NCBI RefSeq assembly: GCF_030929505.1
Contig: NZ_JAVFVV010000001.1
Coordinates: 62,001 to 126,000, forward strand
Direction of reading: 5' to 3'
From: Mesorhizobium sp. LHD-90
Lineage (GTDB): Bacteria > Pseudomonadota > Alphaproteobacteria > Rhizobiales > Rhizobiaceae
Length of the DNA: 64,000 nt
Shown here piece by piece: positions 1 through 8,903 of this stretch (position 1 is its first letter; the number at the start of each line of letters is the position of its first letter). A model generated the notes under the pieces. That model saw only the letters and a list, made by a program, of their open reading frames with translations, did not search any database and had not been told where the DNA came from. A program made the translations under genes and the position numbers.

Positions 1-755
1 CCGAGCGCGGCCGACTCGCCGCGTCGGCCGCCGACCAGGTCGCCGAGCAGCGTCGCCTCAACCTGCTGCTGGAAGCCAAGCAGAAGCTGCAGGGCGAGAC
101 GGAGGCCGAACTCGCCGCCGAGCGCAAGCGCGCCGAGGAACTCGCCGCCAAGGCGGGCAGCCTGAAGGAATTGATCGCCTCGCTCGACAAGCAGGCAGAG
201 AAGGATCGCGCCGCCGCGGAACTGGCGCGCGCCGCCAAGGAGAAGCTGCTTGCCCGCGACGCCGAGATCGCGGCGCTGCCGGAGAACAACCGCAGCATGG
301 CCTCGCTGCCCTTCCCGGCCCTGCACAACCAGTTGGCGCTGCCGGTCAACGGCCGCTTCAGCCGCCGCTTCGGCGGCAAGGACGATAACGGCGGCGTGAT
401 GCAAGGCGACACGGTTGCGACACAATCGGGCGCCATCGTCACGGCTCCCGCCGACGGAAATGTGCTTTATGCCGGGCCTTTCCGCTCCTACGGACAACTC
501 TTGATCCTTGACGCGGGCGACGGCTATCATGTCGTCCTGGCGGGGATGGACAGAATCACCGTCGCGCTCGGACGTTCGGTTCTGGCTGGAGAGCCGGTCG
601 GAGCGATGGGGGAGGCCAGGGTGGCGAGCGCTCTGGCCAGCAAAGTGGCGAATGGGCCGGAACTCTATGTCGAGTTCCGCAAGGATGGAAAACCCGTCGA
701 TCCGTCTCCCTGGTGGGCGGAGCGTCTTTCTGGAAGGACAGGGAATGATACGTAA
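1..755 (+). CDS. EnvC-like murein hydrolase activator (degenerate LytM/M23), 5' partial
   Basis: The frame is open from base 3, so the start lies before the window. The visible N-terminal part is an Ala/Glu/Lys-rich coiled coil. It is followed from about base 300 by a LytM (peptidase M23) fold ending in VEFRKDGKPVDP. The zinc ligands of active M23 peptidases are gone: the usual HxG position reads VMQGDT and the HxH position reads ELYVEF. That is the pattern of EnvC/NlpD-type activators, which bind and switch on periplasmic amidases during septum splitting instead of cutting peptidoglycan. The stop overlaps the ctpA start by 11 bases, so the two are co-transcribed. The signal peptide is not in the window. 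Confidence 0.85.
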   Translation, partial: ERGRLAASAADQVAEQRRLNLLLEAKQKLQGETEAELAAERKRAEELAAKAGSLKELIASLDKQAEKDRAAAELARAAKEKLLARDAEIAALPENNRSMASLPFPALHNQLALPVNGRFSRRFGGKDDNGGVMQGDTVATQSGAIVTAPADGNVLYAGPFRSYGQLLILDAGDGYHVVLAGMDRITVALGRSVLAGEPVGAMGEARVASALASKVANGPELYVEFRKDGKPVDPSPWWAERLSGRTGNDT

Positions 756-2070
756 ATTGTCGCTTCTGTTTGCCGGAGCGTTGATGGGCGCATCCGCCAT
801 GAGCCTCGTCTACGGCGCGGCCGGCACGACGGCGAACGCTGCGGGGTCCGAGACCTACAAGCAGCTCGCCATCTTCGGCGACATCTTCGAGCGGGTGCGC
901 GCGCAATATGTGACGCCGCCGGAAGAGAAGGCGCTGGTCGAGAGCGCCATCAACGGCATGCTGACTTCGCTCGACCCGCACTCCTCCTATCTCAATCCGG
1001 AAGCCGCCAAGGACATGCGCGTCCAGACCAAGGGCGAGTTCGGCGGCCTCGGCATCGAAGTCACCATGGAGAACGAGTTGGTCAAGGTGATCACGCCGAT
1101 CGACGACACGCCGGCCGCCAAGGCAGGGGTGCGCGCCGGCGACTTCATCTCGGCCATCGACGGCACCGAGGTTCGCGGCATGACGCTGAACGACGCCGTC
1201 GAGAAGATGCGCGGCCTCGTCAACACGCCGATCAAGCTCACAATCCTGCGCGAAGGCGCCGACAAGCCGATCGAACTCACCATCGTGCGCGACGTCATCA
1301 AGGTGAAGGCCGTCAAGTTCCGCGTCGAGGAAGACGTCGGCTACATGAAGATCACCTCGTTCACCGAAAAGACCTTTGACGACCTGGAAAACGCCATCGC
1401 CGCGATCAAGAAGCAGGTGCCGGACGACAAGCTGAAGGGTTATGTGCTCGACCTGCGCCTCAACCCCGGCGGTCTGCTCGACCAGGCGGTCAGCGTATCC
1501 GATGCCTTCCTCGACCGCGGCGAGATCGTCTCGACGCGCGGCCGCGATCCGAAGGACGTGACCCGCTTCGACTCGCGGCCCGGCGACGATATCGGCGGCA
1601 AGCCGGTGGTCGTCCTGGTCAACGGCGGCTCGGCCAGCGCCTCGGAGATCGTCGCCGGCGCGCTGCAGGACCACCGCCGCGCCACGGTCGTCGGCACGCA
1701 GTCCTTCGGCAAGGGCTCGGTGCAGACCATCATCCCGCTCGGGGAGAACGGCGCGCTCCGGCTCACCACGGCGCTCTACTACACGCCGGCCGGCAAATCG
1801 ATCCAGGGCAAGGGCATCACGCCCGACATCAAGGTCGAGCAGCCGCTGCCGGAAGATCTGAAGGATGTCGACACCACGCGCGGCGAATCGGATCTCAAGG
1901 GCCACATCAAGGGCGCCGACGAGAGCGACCAGGGCTCGGGTTCGGCCGCCTATGTGCCGCCGGATCCGAAGGACGACGTGCAGCTCGGCTACGCGCTCGA
2001 CCTCCTGCGCGGCGTCAAGACCGATCCGGCCTTCCCGCCGAATCCGGACCGGGCAGTTCTCCAGCAGTAA
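745..2070 (+). CDS. ctpA: S41 family C-terminal processing peptidase
   Basis: A 441-aa serine protease of the CtpA/Prc family that trims C-terminal tails of periplasmic proteins. A hydrophobic N-terminal segment (about residues 1-30, MIRKLSLLFAGALMG...) serves as signal or anchor. A PDZ domain follows (about 100-175, with the GLGIEV carboxylate-binding loop). The S41 core carries the Ser region GSASASEI at 295-302 and the catalytic Lys323 in FGKGSVQT. I chose the ATG at 745 because the upstream in-frame extension runs through envC in another frame and does not look like protein. It overlaps envC, forming an envC-ctpA unit that ends at the hairpin at 2082. In enterics Prc and NlpI control peptidoglycan hydrolases, which fits the neighbour. 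Confidence 0.95.
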   Translation: MIRKLSLLFAGALMGASAMSLVYGAAGTTANAAGSETYKQLAIFGDIFERVRAQYVTPPEEKALVESAINGMLTSLDPHSSYLNPEAAKDMRVQTKGEFGGLGIEVTMENELVKVITPIDDTPAAKAGVRAGDFISAIDGTEVRGMTLNDAVEKMRGLVNTPIKLTILREGADKPIELTIVRDVIKVKAVKFRVEEDVGYMKITSFTEKTFDDLENAIAAIKKQVPDDKLKGYVLDLRLNPGGLLDQAVSVSDAFLDRGEIVSTRGRDPKDVTRFDSRPGDDIGGKPVVVLVNGGSASASEIVAGALQDHRRATVVGTQSFGKGSVQTIIPLGENGALRLTTALYYTPAGKSIQGKGITPDIKVEQPLPEDLKDVDTTRGESDLKGHIKGADESDQGSGSAAYVPPDPKDDVQLGYALDLLRGVKTDPAFPPNPDRAVLQQ

Positions 2071-2081
2071 GCGTTTTCGGG

Positions 2082-2110
2082 AGCGGCGGAGAATTTCTCC
2101 GCCGCTTTTT
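2082..2110 (+). terminator. Rho-independent terminator after ctpA
   Basis: A perfect 11-bp stem (AGCGGCGGAGA at 2082-2092 with TCTCCGCCGCT at 2096-2106), a 3-base loop and a T-run. It lies 12 bases after the ctpA stop and closes the envC-ctpA unit. Confidence 0.85.
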
Positions 2111-2242
2111 CGATCGGCGAAGCGTATCCGCCGCAGCGCGTACCGGGTTGGTTTGTGGCTTGCCTTGGCGAAAGCCTGCCGCAAGCTTCCGATGGCACGG
2201 TGAAGCTGGCGGGATTTGCCTTGGTTGGCAAAGGGGTGCGGC

Positions 2243-3391
2243 TTGTCGGTTACGCAACGGGAAATCGAACGTCCGCTGGGGCAGGGGCTGGCGACGGTCA
2301 GCCATACGCCACGCCTGACGCCCTCCACCATCGCCTCGGGCTTCGCGGTCCTCGCCATCCTCGCGGCTTCCAGCGCCATCGCACTGCGGGACAAGCCGTT
2401 CCGAACCCCCGCGCCCGTTGTCACCACCACACCGGAAGTCGCCGCTGCGACCGGCGATCTCGTCCCCGCAAAACCCACAGCCGCCGGGGCCGACGGCGGC
2501 GCAAAGATCATCCAGCTCGACCCTGCTGATCGGCCGGCCAGCAGCGGCGTGGTGGTCATCCGCGACCCGTCGACCATCGGCCAGAACCTGCGCGTCGCGC
2601 ATCTGCCGGACCCGGCGCTGATCGAGCGCACCGACAGCGGCCCGCTGCCGATCCGCGCCGCCGACGGCAGGCGGCCCTTCGACGTCTATGCCCGGCCCTG
2701 GTCGGGCGCTCGCGGCGCTCGCGTCGCCATCGTCATCGGCGGTTTCGGCATTTCCCAGACCGGCACGCAGAACGCCATCCAGCGCCTGCCGGCGGAGGTC
2801 ACCATCGCGTTTTCGCCGCAGGGTAACAGCATCGGCCGCTGGATGCAGGCCGCCCGCCAGAAGGGCCACGAGATCGTCATGCAGGTGCCGCTGGAGCCGT
2901 TCGACTATCCGAACGTCGATCCTGGCCGCAACACGCTGACGGTCGAGGCCACGGCCGAGGAGAATCTCAAGAACCTGCGCTGGGCGCTGTCGCGCACCAC
3001 CAACTACACCGGGGTGATGAATTTCATGGGCGCGCGCTTCTCGGCCGATGGCGCCGCCATGCAGCCGTTCCTCGCCGAACTCGGCAAGCGTGGCCTGCTC
3101 TATCTCGACGACGGCTCCTCGGCGCGCAGCGCCGCGCCCGAACTGGCGTTGAAGAACAGCGTGCCGTTCGCAGCCGGCGACGCAGTGATCGACGCCGACC
3201 GCGACCGCGGCGCGATCCTGAAAAAGCTCGACGAAATCGAACGCACGGCCCGCGCCAAGGGGTTCGCAATCGCAACCGGCTTCGCCTTCGAAACGACCAT
3301 CGAGGCCGTCACCGGCTGGGCCGCCGAGGCGAAGAAGCGCGGTATCGAGATCGTGCCTATCTCGGCGCTGGCAAGCGACCCGGAGCGGTAG
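2243..3391 (+). CDS. Divergent polysaccharide deacetylase family protein (YibQ-like)
   Basis: A protein of about 380 aa with one N-terminal hydrophobic segment (TIASGFAVLAILAASSAIAL), a Pro/Ala-rich linker and a C-terminal polysaccharide-deacetylase-like barrel (starting near VAIVIGGFGIS, then IVMQVPLEPFDYPN, GVMNFMGARF and LLYLDDGSS). This is the divergent polysaccharide deacetylase family (YibQ, PF04748 type), often found beside envC and ctpA homologues and presumed to act on the periplasmic envelope. Its enzymatic reaction is not established. I favour the TTG at 2243, preceded by AAGGGG at about 7 bases. An ATG at 2216 in the same frame is the alternative. It sits between a terminator and rppH, so it probably has its own promoter. 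Confidence 0.85.
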   Translation: MSVTQREIERPLGQGLATVSHTPRLTPSTIASGFAVLAILAASSAIALRDKPFRTPAPVVTTTPEVAAATGDLVPAKPTAAGADGGAKIIQLDPADRPASSGVVVIRDPSTIGQNLRVAHLPDPALIERTDSGPLPIRAADGRRPFDVYARPWSGARGARVAIVIGGFGISQTGTQNAIQRLPAEVTIAFSPQGNSIGRWMQAARQKGHEIVMQVPLEPFDYPNVDPGRNTLTVEATAEENLKNLRWALSRTTNYTGVMNFMGARFSADGAAMQPFLAELGKRGLLYLDDGSSARSAAPELALKNSVPFAAGDAVIDADRDRGAILKKLDEIERTARAKGFAIATGFAFETTIEAVTGWAAEAKKRGIEIVPISALASDPER

Positions 3392-3547
3392 CCACCGCTT
3401 CCTCTACCCGTTTTTGAGAGGCAATTCCCGCGGGGGAGCGTGAGCGCTCAAGCCGGCGCGTCTCGAAGCGCGCAGACTGTTCATAAAACGCCGGGGTTGC
3501 TGCTATAGGTCTGAGCCTCGTGGTTCAAAGAGTTCCCCGGAGCCTTC

Positions 3548-4072
3548 ATGTCCAAATCGAAAAAAACCGTCGCTCCCGAGACTCTGCCCTATCGCCCATG
3601 CGTCGGCGTGATGGTGCTGAACCGCGACGGACTGGTGTGGACGGGCCACCGCATCGCCCAGCCGGACAGCGAGTTCGCCGGCACGCCGATGCTGTGGCAG
3701 ATGCCGCAGGGCGGCATCGACAAGGACGAGGAACCGTATCCGGCGGCGTTGCGCGAGCTCTACGAGGAGACCGGCATGAGGAGCGTCTCGCTGCTCGCCG
3801 AGGCGCCTTACTGGATCAAATACGATCTGCCGGCCAATCTGGTCGGGATTGCGTTCAAAGGGAAATACCGCGGCCAGACGCAAAAATGGTTCGCGCTGCG
3901 CTTTGACGGCGACGAGCGCGAGATCGCCATCAACCCGCCGCCGGGTGGCCACGAGCCGGAATTCGACGACTGGGCCTGGAAGCCGATGGACGAACTGTCG
4001 GACCTGATCGTGCCGTTCAAGCGCCACACCTATGTCGAGGTGGTCGCCGCCTTCCGGCATCTGGCTGCGTGA
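3548..4072 (+). CDS. rppH: RNA pyrophosphohydrolase (Nudix)
   Basis: A 174-aa Nudix hydrolase. The Nudix box starts at about residue 55 ([13 protein letters not shown]) and continues RELYEETG, with the expected spacing of the catalytic Glu pair. Length, the early [15 protein letters not shown] strand and the WQMPQGG lead-in match RppH (IalA/NudH). RppH removes pyrophosphate from 5' ends of mRNA to start decay, and in rhizobial relatives it also hydrolyses dinucleoside polyphosphates. The ATG at 3548 follows 156 bases of intergenic DNA after the deacetylase gene. rppH next to ctpA and the YibQ gene is common in Rhizobiales. The alr gene follows after 91 bases. Confidence 0.95.
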   Translation: MSKSKKTVAPETLPYRPCVGVMVLNRDGLVWTGHRIAQPDSEFAGTPMLWQMPQGGIDKDEEPYPAALRELYEETGMRSVSLLAEAPYWIKYDLPANLVGIAFKGKYRGQTQKWFALRFDGDEREIAINPPPGGHEPEFDDWAWKPMDELSDLIVPFKRHTYVEVVAAFRHLAA

Positions 4073-4163
4073 GAGGCGCGCTGGACGTCAGCGTTGCCGC
4101 CGAAGGGTTGCGGCGGCCAGACCGTGGCACTACTCATTGCCGCTCGACCAACGGAAGAGAACC

Positions 4164-5348
4164 ATGCTGAAGCGCGACGATCACGCCGGTTCGGCCGCGG
4201 GTGCTGCAACGCTCGACCCCGGCCTTGTGCAAGCCGGTGCGGTGCTCACCATCGACCTCGGCGCCATACGCGCCAACTACCGGCTGCTGCGCGACCGTCA
4301 GGGCGGCGGGCGCTGCGCGGCCGTGGTCAAGGCGGACGCCTATGGGCTGGGCGCCGAAAAAGTAGCGCCGGCGCTGGTCCGCGAAGGCTGCGACAGGTTT
4401 TTCGTCGCCCTTCTCGGCGAGGGACTTGCCCTGAGAAAGATACTCGGAGCGAACCCGGAGATTTTCGTGCTCAACGGCCTGCCGCCTGGCGCGGAGGCCT
4501 TTTGCGCCGCTGCCGGCCTGATACCGGTGCTGAACAGCGAGGCCCAGCTTTTCGCCTGGCGCGCGCTGGCGGCGAAGCAGGAAAGAACGCTGCCGGCGGC
4601 GGTGCAGGTGGATAGCGGCATGGCCCGGCTCGGCATGCCGCCCTATGAAGTCGATCGCATCGCCGCCGACCCGCATGCCTTCGATCGCATCGACCTGAAA
4701 CTGGTGATGAGCCATTTCGCCCGTGCCGACGAGCCGGGCGAGGCGTCGAACGCCGCCCAGCGCAGGGCCTTTGCCGCGCTGGCCGAAAAGTTGCCGGCAG
4801 CGCCGCGCTCGCTTGCCAATTCGTCCGGCATTTTCCTTAACCGCGACGACATTGCCGATTTTGCCCGCCCCGGCTGCGCGCTCTACGGCATCAACCCGCA
4901 GCCGGGACTGCCGAACCCGATGCGCCCGGTCGTGCGGCTCGACGCCAAGGTCATCCAGACGCGCGAGGTCCCCGCGGGGACCGGCATCGGCTACGGCCAC
5001 GCGGCAAAGGCAACGGTACCGATGCGGCTTGCCACCATCTCGTTGGGTTATGCCGACGGCTGGCACCGCCGCGCCGCCTCCTATGCCTTCCTTGCCGGCA
5101 AAAGGCTTCCTTTCGTCGGCCGCGTTTCGATGGATTCGATCATCCTCGACGTCACCGCTCTGCCGCCCGGATTGCCGGAACCCGGCGCGCTGGTTGAACT
5201 CATCGGTCCGCACCAGAGCGTCGACGAGGTCGCCGCCCAGGCCGGCACCATCGGCTACGAGGTGCTGACCAGTTTCGGGTCGCGGTTTCACAGGGTGTAT
5301 TTGGGGATTGACGAGGGCGAAGCGACCGCTCGCCTTCAAACCCGGTGA
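4164..5348 (+). CDS. alr: Alanine racemase (PLP-dependent)
   Basis: A 394-aa fold-type III racemase that interconverts L- and D-alanine for peptidoglycan. The PLP lysine is Lys56 in VVKADAYGLGA. The C-terminal barrel has the conserved GIGYGH segment with the catalytic Tyr, and GRVSMDSI. I chose the ATG at 4164 because GGAAGA lies just upstream; a longer in-frame reading from 4032 would overlap rppH and begins with non-conserved sequence. The first 20 or so residues look like a short extra tail before VLTIDLGAIRANYR, where the family normally starts. The 3' end overlaps the converging rlmH gene by 13 bases, so the two terminate into each other. Confidence 0.95.
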   Translation: MLKRDDHAGSAAGAATLDPGLVQAGAVLTIDLGAIRANYRLLRDRQGGGRCAAVVKADAYGLGAEKVAPALVREGCDRFFVALLGEGLALRKILGANPEIFVLNGLPPGAEAFCAAAGLIPVLNSEAQLFAWRALAAKQERTLPAAVQVDSGMARLGMPPYEVDRIAADPHAFDRIDLKLVMSHFARADEPGEASNAAQRRAFAALAEKLPAAPRSLANSSGIFLNRDDIADFARPGCALYGINPQPGLPNPMRPVVRLDAKVIQTREVPAGTGIGYGHAAKATVPMRLATISLGYADGWHRRAASYAFLAGKRLPFVGRVSMDSIILDVTALPPGLPEPGALVELIGPHQSVDEVAAQAGTIGYEVLTSFGSRFHRVYLGIDEGEATARLQTR

Positions 5349-5818
5349 TACGGGTGCCCGGAAAGGATCGTCGTCGCGCGGTAAAGCTGCTCGGCCAGCA
5401 TGAAGCGCACCATCTGGTGCGGCCAGGTCAGCGCGCCGAACGACCATAAAATCGCCGCCCGCTCGCGCAAGAAATCGGCATGCCCGTCTGGCCCGCCGAT
5501 GGCGAAGACCGTGTGTCTTCGGCCTTCGTCGCGCAGCGCGCCAAGCTTTTCGGCGAATTGTGGGGAAGAAAGGTTTTTGCCGCGCTCGTCGAGCAGCACC
5601 AGCGCGGCCTTCTCGTCGACGAAGGCAAGCAGCCGGTCGGCCTCCTCGCGGCCACGCTCGCCCGCGCTCGCCGCCCGACTCTCGGCGATCTCGGTGACGC
5701 CCGAAAAATCCAACCCGAGCGTCGGCCCGCTCTTCAAGAAGCGGTCGAGATAGCGCGCGGCCAATTCTTTCTCGGGGCCGGCCTTCAGGCGGCCCACGGC
5801 ATGGATCGATACCTTCAT
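5336..5818 (-). CDS. rlmH: 23S rRNA (pseudouridine1915-N3)-methyltransferase RlmH
   Basis: A 160-aa SPOUT-family methyltransferase that methylates pseudouridine 1915 in helix 69 of 23S rRNA on the assembled 70S ribosome. The AdoMet-binding knot is visible in the C-terminal half: LVLLDERGK, FAIGGPDGH, then LTWPHQMVRFMLAEQLYRA and the C-terminal HPYHRV, all characteristic. The start ATG at 5818 is 70 bases after the rsfS stop, so both probably form one transcript. It converges on and slightly overlaps alr. In related rhizobia it is normally followed in the same orientation by the envC gene; here envC points the other way (see findings). Confidence 0.96.
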   Translation of the reverse strand: MKVSIHAVGRLKAGPEKELAARYLDRFLKSGPTLGLDFSGVTEIAESRAASAGERGREEADRLLAFVDEKAALVLLDERGKNLSSPQFAEKLGALRDEGRRHTVFAIGGPDGHADFLRERAAILWSFGALTWPHQMVRFMLAEQLYRATTILSGHPYHRV

Positions 5819-5888
5819 GGCGTCCCGCCTTTACAGGCGAACGCCGCCCGCCGCCAGACGTCGGGTCAGGCGGGAGCGCAGCCCGGCA

Positions 5889-6266
5889 TCAATGCAAGGT
5901 CTCTTCCTCTAGGTCCGGCGTCTGCCACATCTTTTCCAGATTGTAGAATTCGCGGACTTCGGGGCGGAACACATGCACGATCACATCGCCCGAATCGATG
6001 AGCACCCAGTCGGCGGCCGGCAGCCCCTCGACGCGCGCATTGCCGAAGCCGGCGTCCTTGAGCGCGGTCAGGAGATGTTCGGCAACCGCCGCCACGTGAC
6101 GGTGCGACCGGCCCGACGCCACCACCATGTGGTCGGCGAGGCTGGACTTTCCGCGGATGTCGATGGGGACGATGTTTTCGGCCTTGGAGTCGTCGAGACT
6201 GGCAAGGACTGTTTCGAGGGCGCGGGACACGGAGTCTATTCCGCTGATCCCGGCCGGCGAAGGCAC
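5889..6266 (-). CDS. rsfS: Ribosome silencing factor RsfS
   Basis: Ribosome silencing factor (YbeB/Iojap) binds L14 and blocks 30S-50S joining in starved cells. The core runs from ALETVLASLDDSKAENIVP through DHMVVASGRSHRHV to WVLIDSGDVIVHVFRPEV and REFYNLEKMW, with no gap. The frame is open up to a TTG at 6341, which would give 150 aa, longer than usual. I prefer the GTG at 6266, preceded by GAAGG, giving 125 aa. It is followed by rlmH. Its usual upstream partner nadD is about 20 kb away on the same strand (26663-27259), so this pair must have its own promoter in 6270-6520. Confidence 0.93.
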   Translation of the reverse strand: MPSPAGISGIDSVSRALETVLASLDDSKAENIVPIDIRGKSSLADHMVVASGRSHRHVAAVAEHLLTALKDAGFGNARVEGLPAADWVLIDSGDVIVHVFRPEVREFYNLEKMWQTPDLEEETLH

Positions 6267-6519
6267 GAAATGCGCCTTCTTCCGTAGTGCTGTTCTCAGT
6301 GTCTTTCCTTTCGCATCAAGAACAACTGCTTCATCCGCCAAATCAGCGGATACTGCGAAGATAGGCGCAGCATGGTGAAGGTTTCAAGACGTCTTCGCCA
6401 CCTGATTTTTGCGGCGTGTCCTGGGGTGTCCTTCGCTGCTTGCTGCTGCCCTCCAGTAAGGAACCCATCCGGACGCGAAAAGTTTCGGTCGGATTGCGGC
6501 AAAATCGGAGGGTCTTCAA

Positions 6520-7419
6520 ATGGAAAATGCGGCGCAGGACGCCATCGCCAGCATCGGCACGGGATTTGACGCCGTGTGGGCGCTGGTCATCGCCTATTCC
6601 TTCTCGGTGCTGGGCGCCGTGATGCTCATGGTCGTCGGCTACATCGTCGCCGGCCTGGTCGAACGCGGCATTTCCGGCGGCCTGTCGCGGCTGCCCGGCT
6701 TCGACGGCACACTACGGCATTTCTTCGCGACGGCAGCGCGCTACGCCGTGCTGGTTCTGGTGCTGGTCATGGTGCTCGGCCAGTTCGGCGTGCAGACAGC
6801 ATCCATCATCGCGGCGATCGGCGCCATCGGCCTGGCAATAGGGCTGGCGCTGCAAGGCACGCTGCAGAACATCGCGGCCGGCATCATGCTCCTGGTGCTG
6901 CGTCCGTTCCGCATCGGCGAGTCCATCGAGGTCGGTTCGATTTCCGGGGAGGTCGAGGAAGTCGGGCTGTTCGCGACAAAACTGCGCGCCGCCGACGGCA
7001 TCTATATCCTGGCGCCCAACTCGAAATTGTGGAACGAGCCGGTGCGCAATTCCACACGCAACAGGCTGCGGCGCAACGACATCGCCGTCAACATCCGGTA
7101 CGGGGACGACATCGATGCTGCGGAACGCCTGCTGACAGAGCTCGCCGCCGCCGACCTACGGGTGAAGAAGCAGCCGGCGCCGCTCGCCTTCGTCAACGCG
7201 CTGAACGACGGCTCCATCCAGATGGCGCTGCGCTACTGGACTTCCGACACCGATTTTTTCCGCGCGAAACTCGACCTGACCAAGCTCGCCCGCACGCGGC
7301 TGGCGAAACGCGGCATCGGCTTTCCCGAGCCGGTAACAGCGGTGGCGGAGGAAGCAGAGGTGGACCGCGATGCAATGCCTGAGAAGGAGCGGGCGGAGCG
7401 CCGGCCGACCCGGCAGTAG
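6520..7419 (+). CDS. Small-conductance mechanosensitive channel, MscS family
   Basis: A 299-aa inner-membrane channel of minimal MscS size that opens on membrane tension to release osmolytes. Three membrane segments are visible (about residues 20-45, 70-88 and 95-125). The third is the Gly/Ala pore helix ASIIAAIGAIGLAIGLALQG followed by TLQNIAAGIMLL. The cytoplasmic beta domain begins RPFRIGESIEVG and continues with APNSKLWNEPVRN. The tail after about 275 is charged (EKERAERRPTRQ). A strong CGGAGGG lies about 8 bases before the ATG. It faces away from rsfS and converges on the AraC gene, whose stop is 15 bases away. Confidence 0.95.
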   Translation: MENAAQDAIASIGTGFDAVWALVIAYSFSVLGAVMLMVVGYIVAGLVERGISGGLSRLPGFDGTLRHFFATAARYAVLVLVLVMVLGQFGVQTASIIAAIGAIGLAIGLALQGTLQNIAAGIMLLVLRPFRIGESIEVGSISGEVEEVGLFATKLRAADGIYILAPNSKLWNEPVRNSTRNRLRRNDIAVNIRYGDDIDAAERLLTELAAADLRVKKQPAPLAFVNALNDGSIQMALRYWTSDTDFFRAKLDLTKLARTRLAKRGIGFPEPVTAVAEEAEVDRDAMPEKERAERRPTRQ

Positions 7420-7433
7420 TCACGAGCAGTGCG

Positions 7434-8459
7434 TCAAGCGTCCGCGTTTCGGACATTCTCGCCGTTCCTTGCGCCGCGCAAGCCGGACGGCGCGCTTCCG
7501 AAGCGTCGGCGGAAGCAGCGGTTGAAGTAGGACACTTCGTTGAAGCCGCAGGCGAATGCGATATCGATAATCTTCATGCGGTCCTGGCGCATGTCCGTCA
7601 GCATCTCGCGCGCCTTCTGCAACCGCAACTCCATGACCCGCTCGGCGAAACTGCGGCCTGTATCGTGCACCAGCGCATTGACATAGCGGGGTGAGACGCC
7701 CAACCGGCGCGCCACATCCGCCACATCCGCCACATCCGCCACCTCGAAGCCGGGGTCGGCGAAACGCCGCCGGATGATGGCCAGAATGTCGTCCAGCCGC
7801 GCCGCCGCCAAGCCGCGTTCGCGTGCGACATATGCGTGGTCGCCGCGCGCACCCAGCGCCAGGCTGACCAGATCGAGCAGCGTGCGCTCGATATGAGCGC
7901 CAAGGGCAGGGTCGCTATCCGGCGCGTCGGGCGCCGCGAGCAGACAGAGATAGCGCATGAGATGCCGCATCGAGGGCGCGCCTGGATCGAGCCGCCTCGA
8001 CACCACGTCGTCGGCGTCGGCGACGACGTCGAGAAGCCTTGCGCGAGGCACCGAGAGGCCGAGCCACGCGATGGTCGAGCCCGGACCGACCTGCGTCTCC
8101 ATCGGCTCGGCATTCGAGGTGATGACGACCTGGCCTGTGCCGCAGTGCACGTCACGTCCGCGCTGGACGACGACGGCATCGGCGCCGCCGCGCGGAAAGC
8201 CGAGCAGGAAATCACCGCGCGGATCGGCGGCCACATTCCTGGATGTCCGTGACACACGCTCGAGCGTCCCGTTGAAGCTCATGAAACCGAGATCGCCGAA
8301 CGCCGCGAGCAGGCAATTCGCCGAAAACGCCACGTCCTTGCGGTAGGACATGCCGACCGAGCCGAACCGGTCGCCATAGGCGTCGTGCCACGCGCCGATG
8401 CGGGCACGGTCGTCAATGCCGTGCGGCAGCGCATCGGAGGAGAGCAACAATCTTTGCAT
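7434..8459 (-). CDS. AraC family transcriptional regulator
   Basis: A 341-aa regulator with an AraC-binding-like N-terminal domain and a C-terminal double helix-turn-helix (LGVSPRYVNALVHDTGRSFA, then IIDIAFACGFNEVSYFNRCF and the FGSAPSGLR ending). I chose the ATG at 8459 with GGAAGGG upstream; a TTG at 8492 would add 11 residues. Just before the first recognition helix the protein reads EVADVADVADVARR, caused by three tandem copies of a 9-base unit (7711-7737). Relatives normally have one such unit there, so two extra triplets of residues sit beside the DNA-binding domain. No target is evident, since neither neighbour is an obvious partner. Confidence 0.9.
   Translation of the reverse strand: MQRLLLSSDALPHGIDDRARIGAWHDAYGDRFGSVGMSYRKDVAFSANCLLAAFGDLGFMSFNGTLERVSRTSRNVAADPRGDFLLGFPRGGADAVVVQRGRDVHCGTGQVVITSNAEPMETQVGPGSTIAWLGLSVPRARLLDVVADADDVVSRRLDPGAPSMRHLMRYLCLLAAPDAPDSDPALGAHIERTLLDLVSLALGARGDHAYVARERGLAAARLDDILAIIRRRFADPGFEVADVADVADVARRLGVSPRYVNALVHDTGRSFAERVMELRLQKAREMLTDMRQDRMKIIDIAFACGFNEVSYFNRCFRRRFGSAPSGLRGARNGENVRNADA
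7711..7737. repeat. Three tandem copies of a 9-base unit inside an AraC gene
   Basis: GCCACATCC occurs three times head to tail, followed by the diverged copy GCCACCTCG. On the minus strand it encodes repeated Asp-Val-Ala. Being a multiple of three it keeps the frame, and such tracts can change length by slippage. Confidence 0.9.
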
Positions 8460-8674
8460 CCGCTGGGAGCCCTTCCGGGAACCGACGTGCAATAGGTAGC
8501 GGAATCCGTTGCGGCGTCATAGCGGCGTGTGGTCGGACAGGGCGGTTCGCCTTCGAAATGGATTCGTCATGCCGCTCGCAAGAGCGTATGGTGAAGTCGT
8601 CACCCGCGATCAACTGAGGCGGACGGGTGCTTGAAAGAATCGATCATGCTTTCGCCCGAATGGGAGGTAGGGGC

Positions 8675-8887
8675 ATGTATGGCTTTGGCATGGCGGATCC
8701 GGCCGAGCTCGCAGTCCTCACCAGGGCTCTGGACGACTACTGCGCCAAGCACGGGATCGACAAAGGTCCCGACCGCGATGACATCGCGATCAGGGTAATG
8801 GATTTGTTCCGGCAAGGCGTGATCGATCCGACCAAATTGTCGGATGGGCTGGACCACATGGCCGCCTGGATCGGACCGGCGCGCTGA
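8675..8887 (+). CDS. Small hypothetical protein (70 aa)
   Basis: A 70-aa acidic, mostly helical soluble protein beginning MYGFGMADPAELAVLTRALD, with no signal peptide or membrane segment. I chose the ATG at 8675 because GGAGGT sits 6-7 bases before it, a near-perfect ribosome binding site; an earlier in-frame ATG at 8627 lacks one. The DDIAIRVMDLFRQG segment and overall make-up resemble small uncharacterised rhizobial proteins, but I cannot name a family. It stands alone between an AraC gene and the AraC pseudogene. The strong start signal and good coding texture are the reasons to believe it is real. Confidence 0.65.
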   Translation: MYGFGMADPAELAVLTRALDDYCAKHGIDKGPDRDDIAIRVMDLFRQGVIDPTKLSDGLDHMAAWIGPAR

Positions 8888-8903
8888 GGACACCGCCCAA
8901 AAC

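Noticed and set aside
556-2631. A 691-residue open frame on the minus strand
   Set aside because: It lies antisense to ctpA and the YibQ gene, has Arg/His/Asp-rich low-complexity sequence typical of antisense frames in GC-rich DNA, and shows no family motif.
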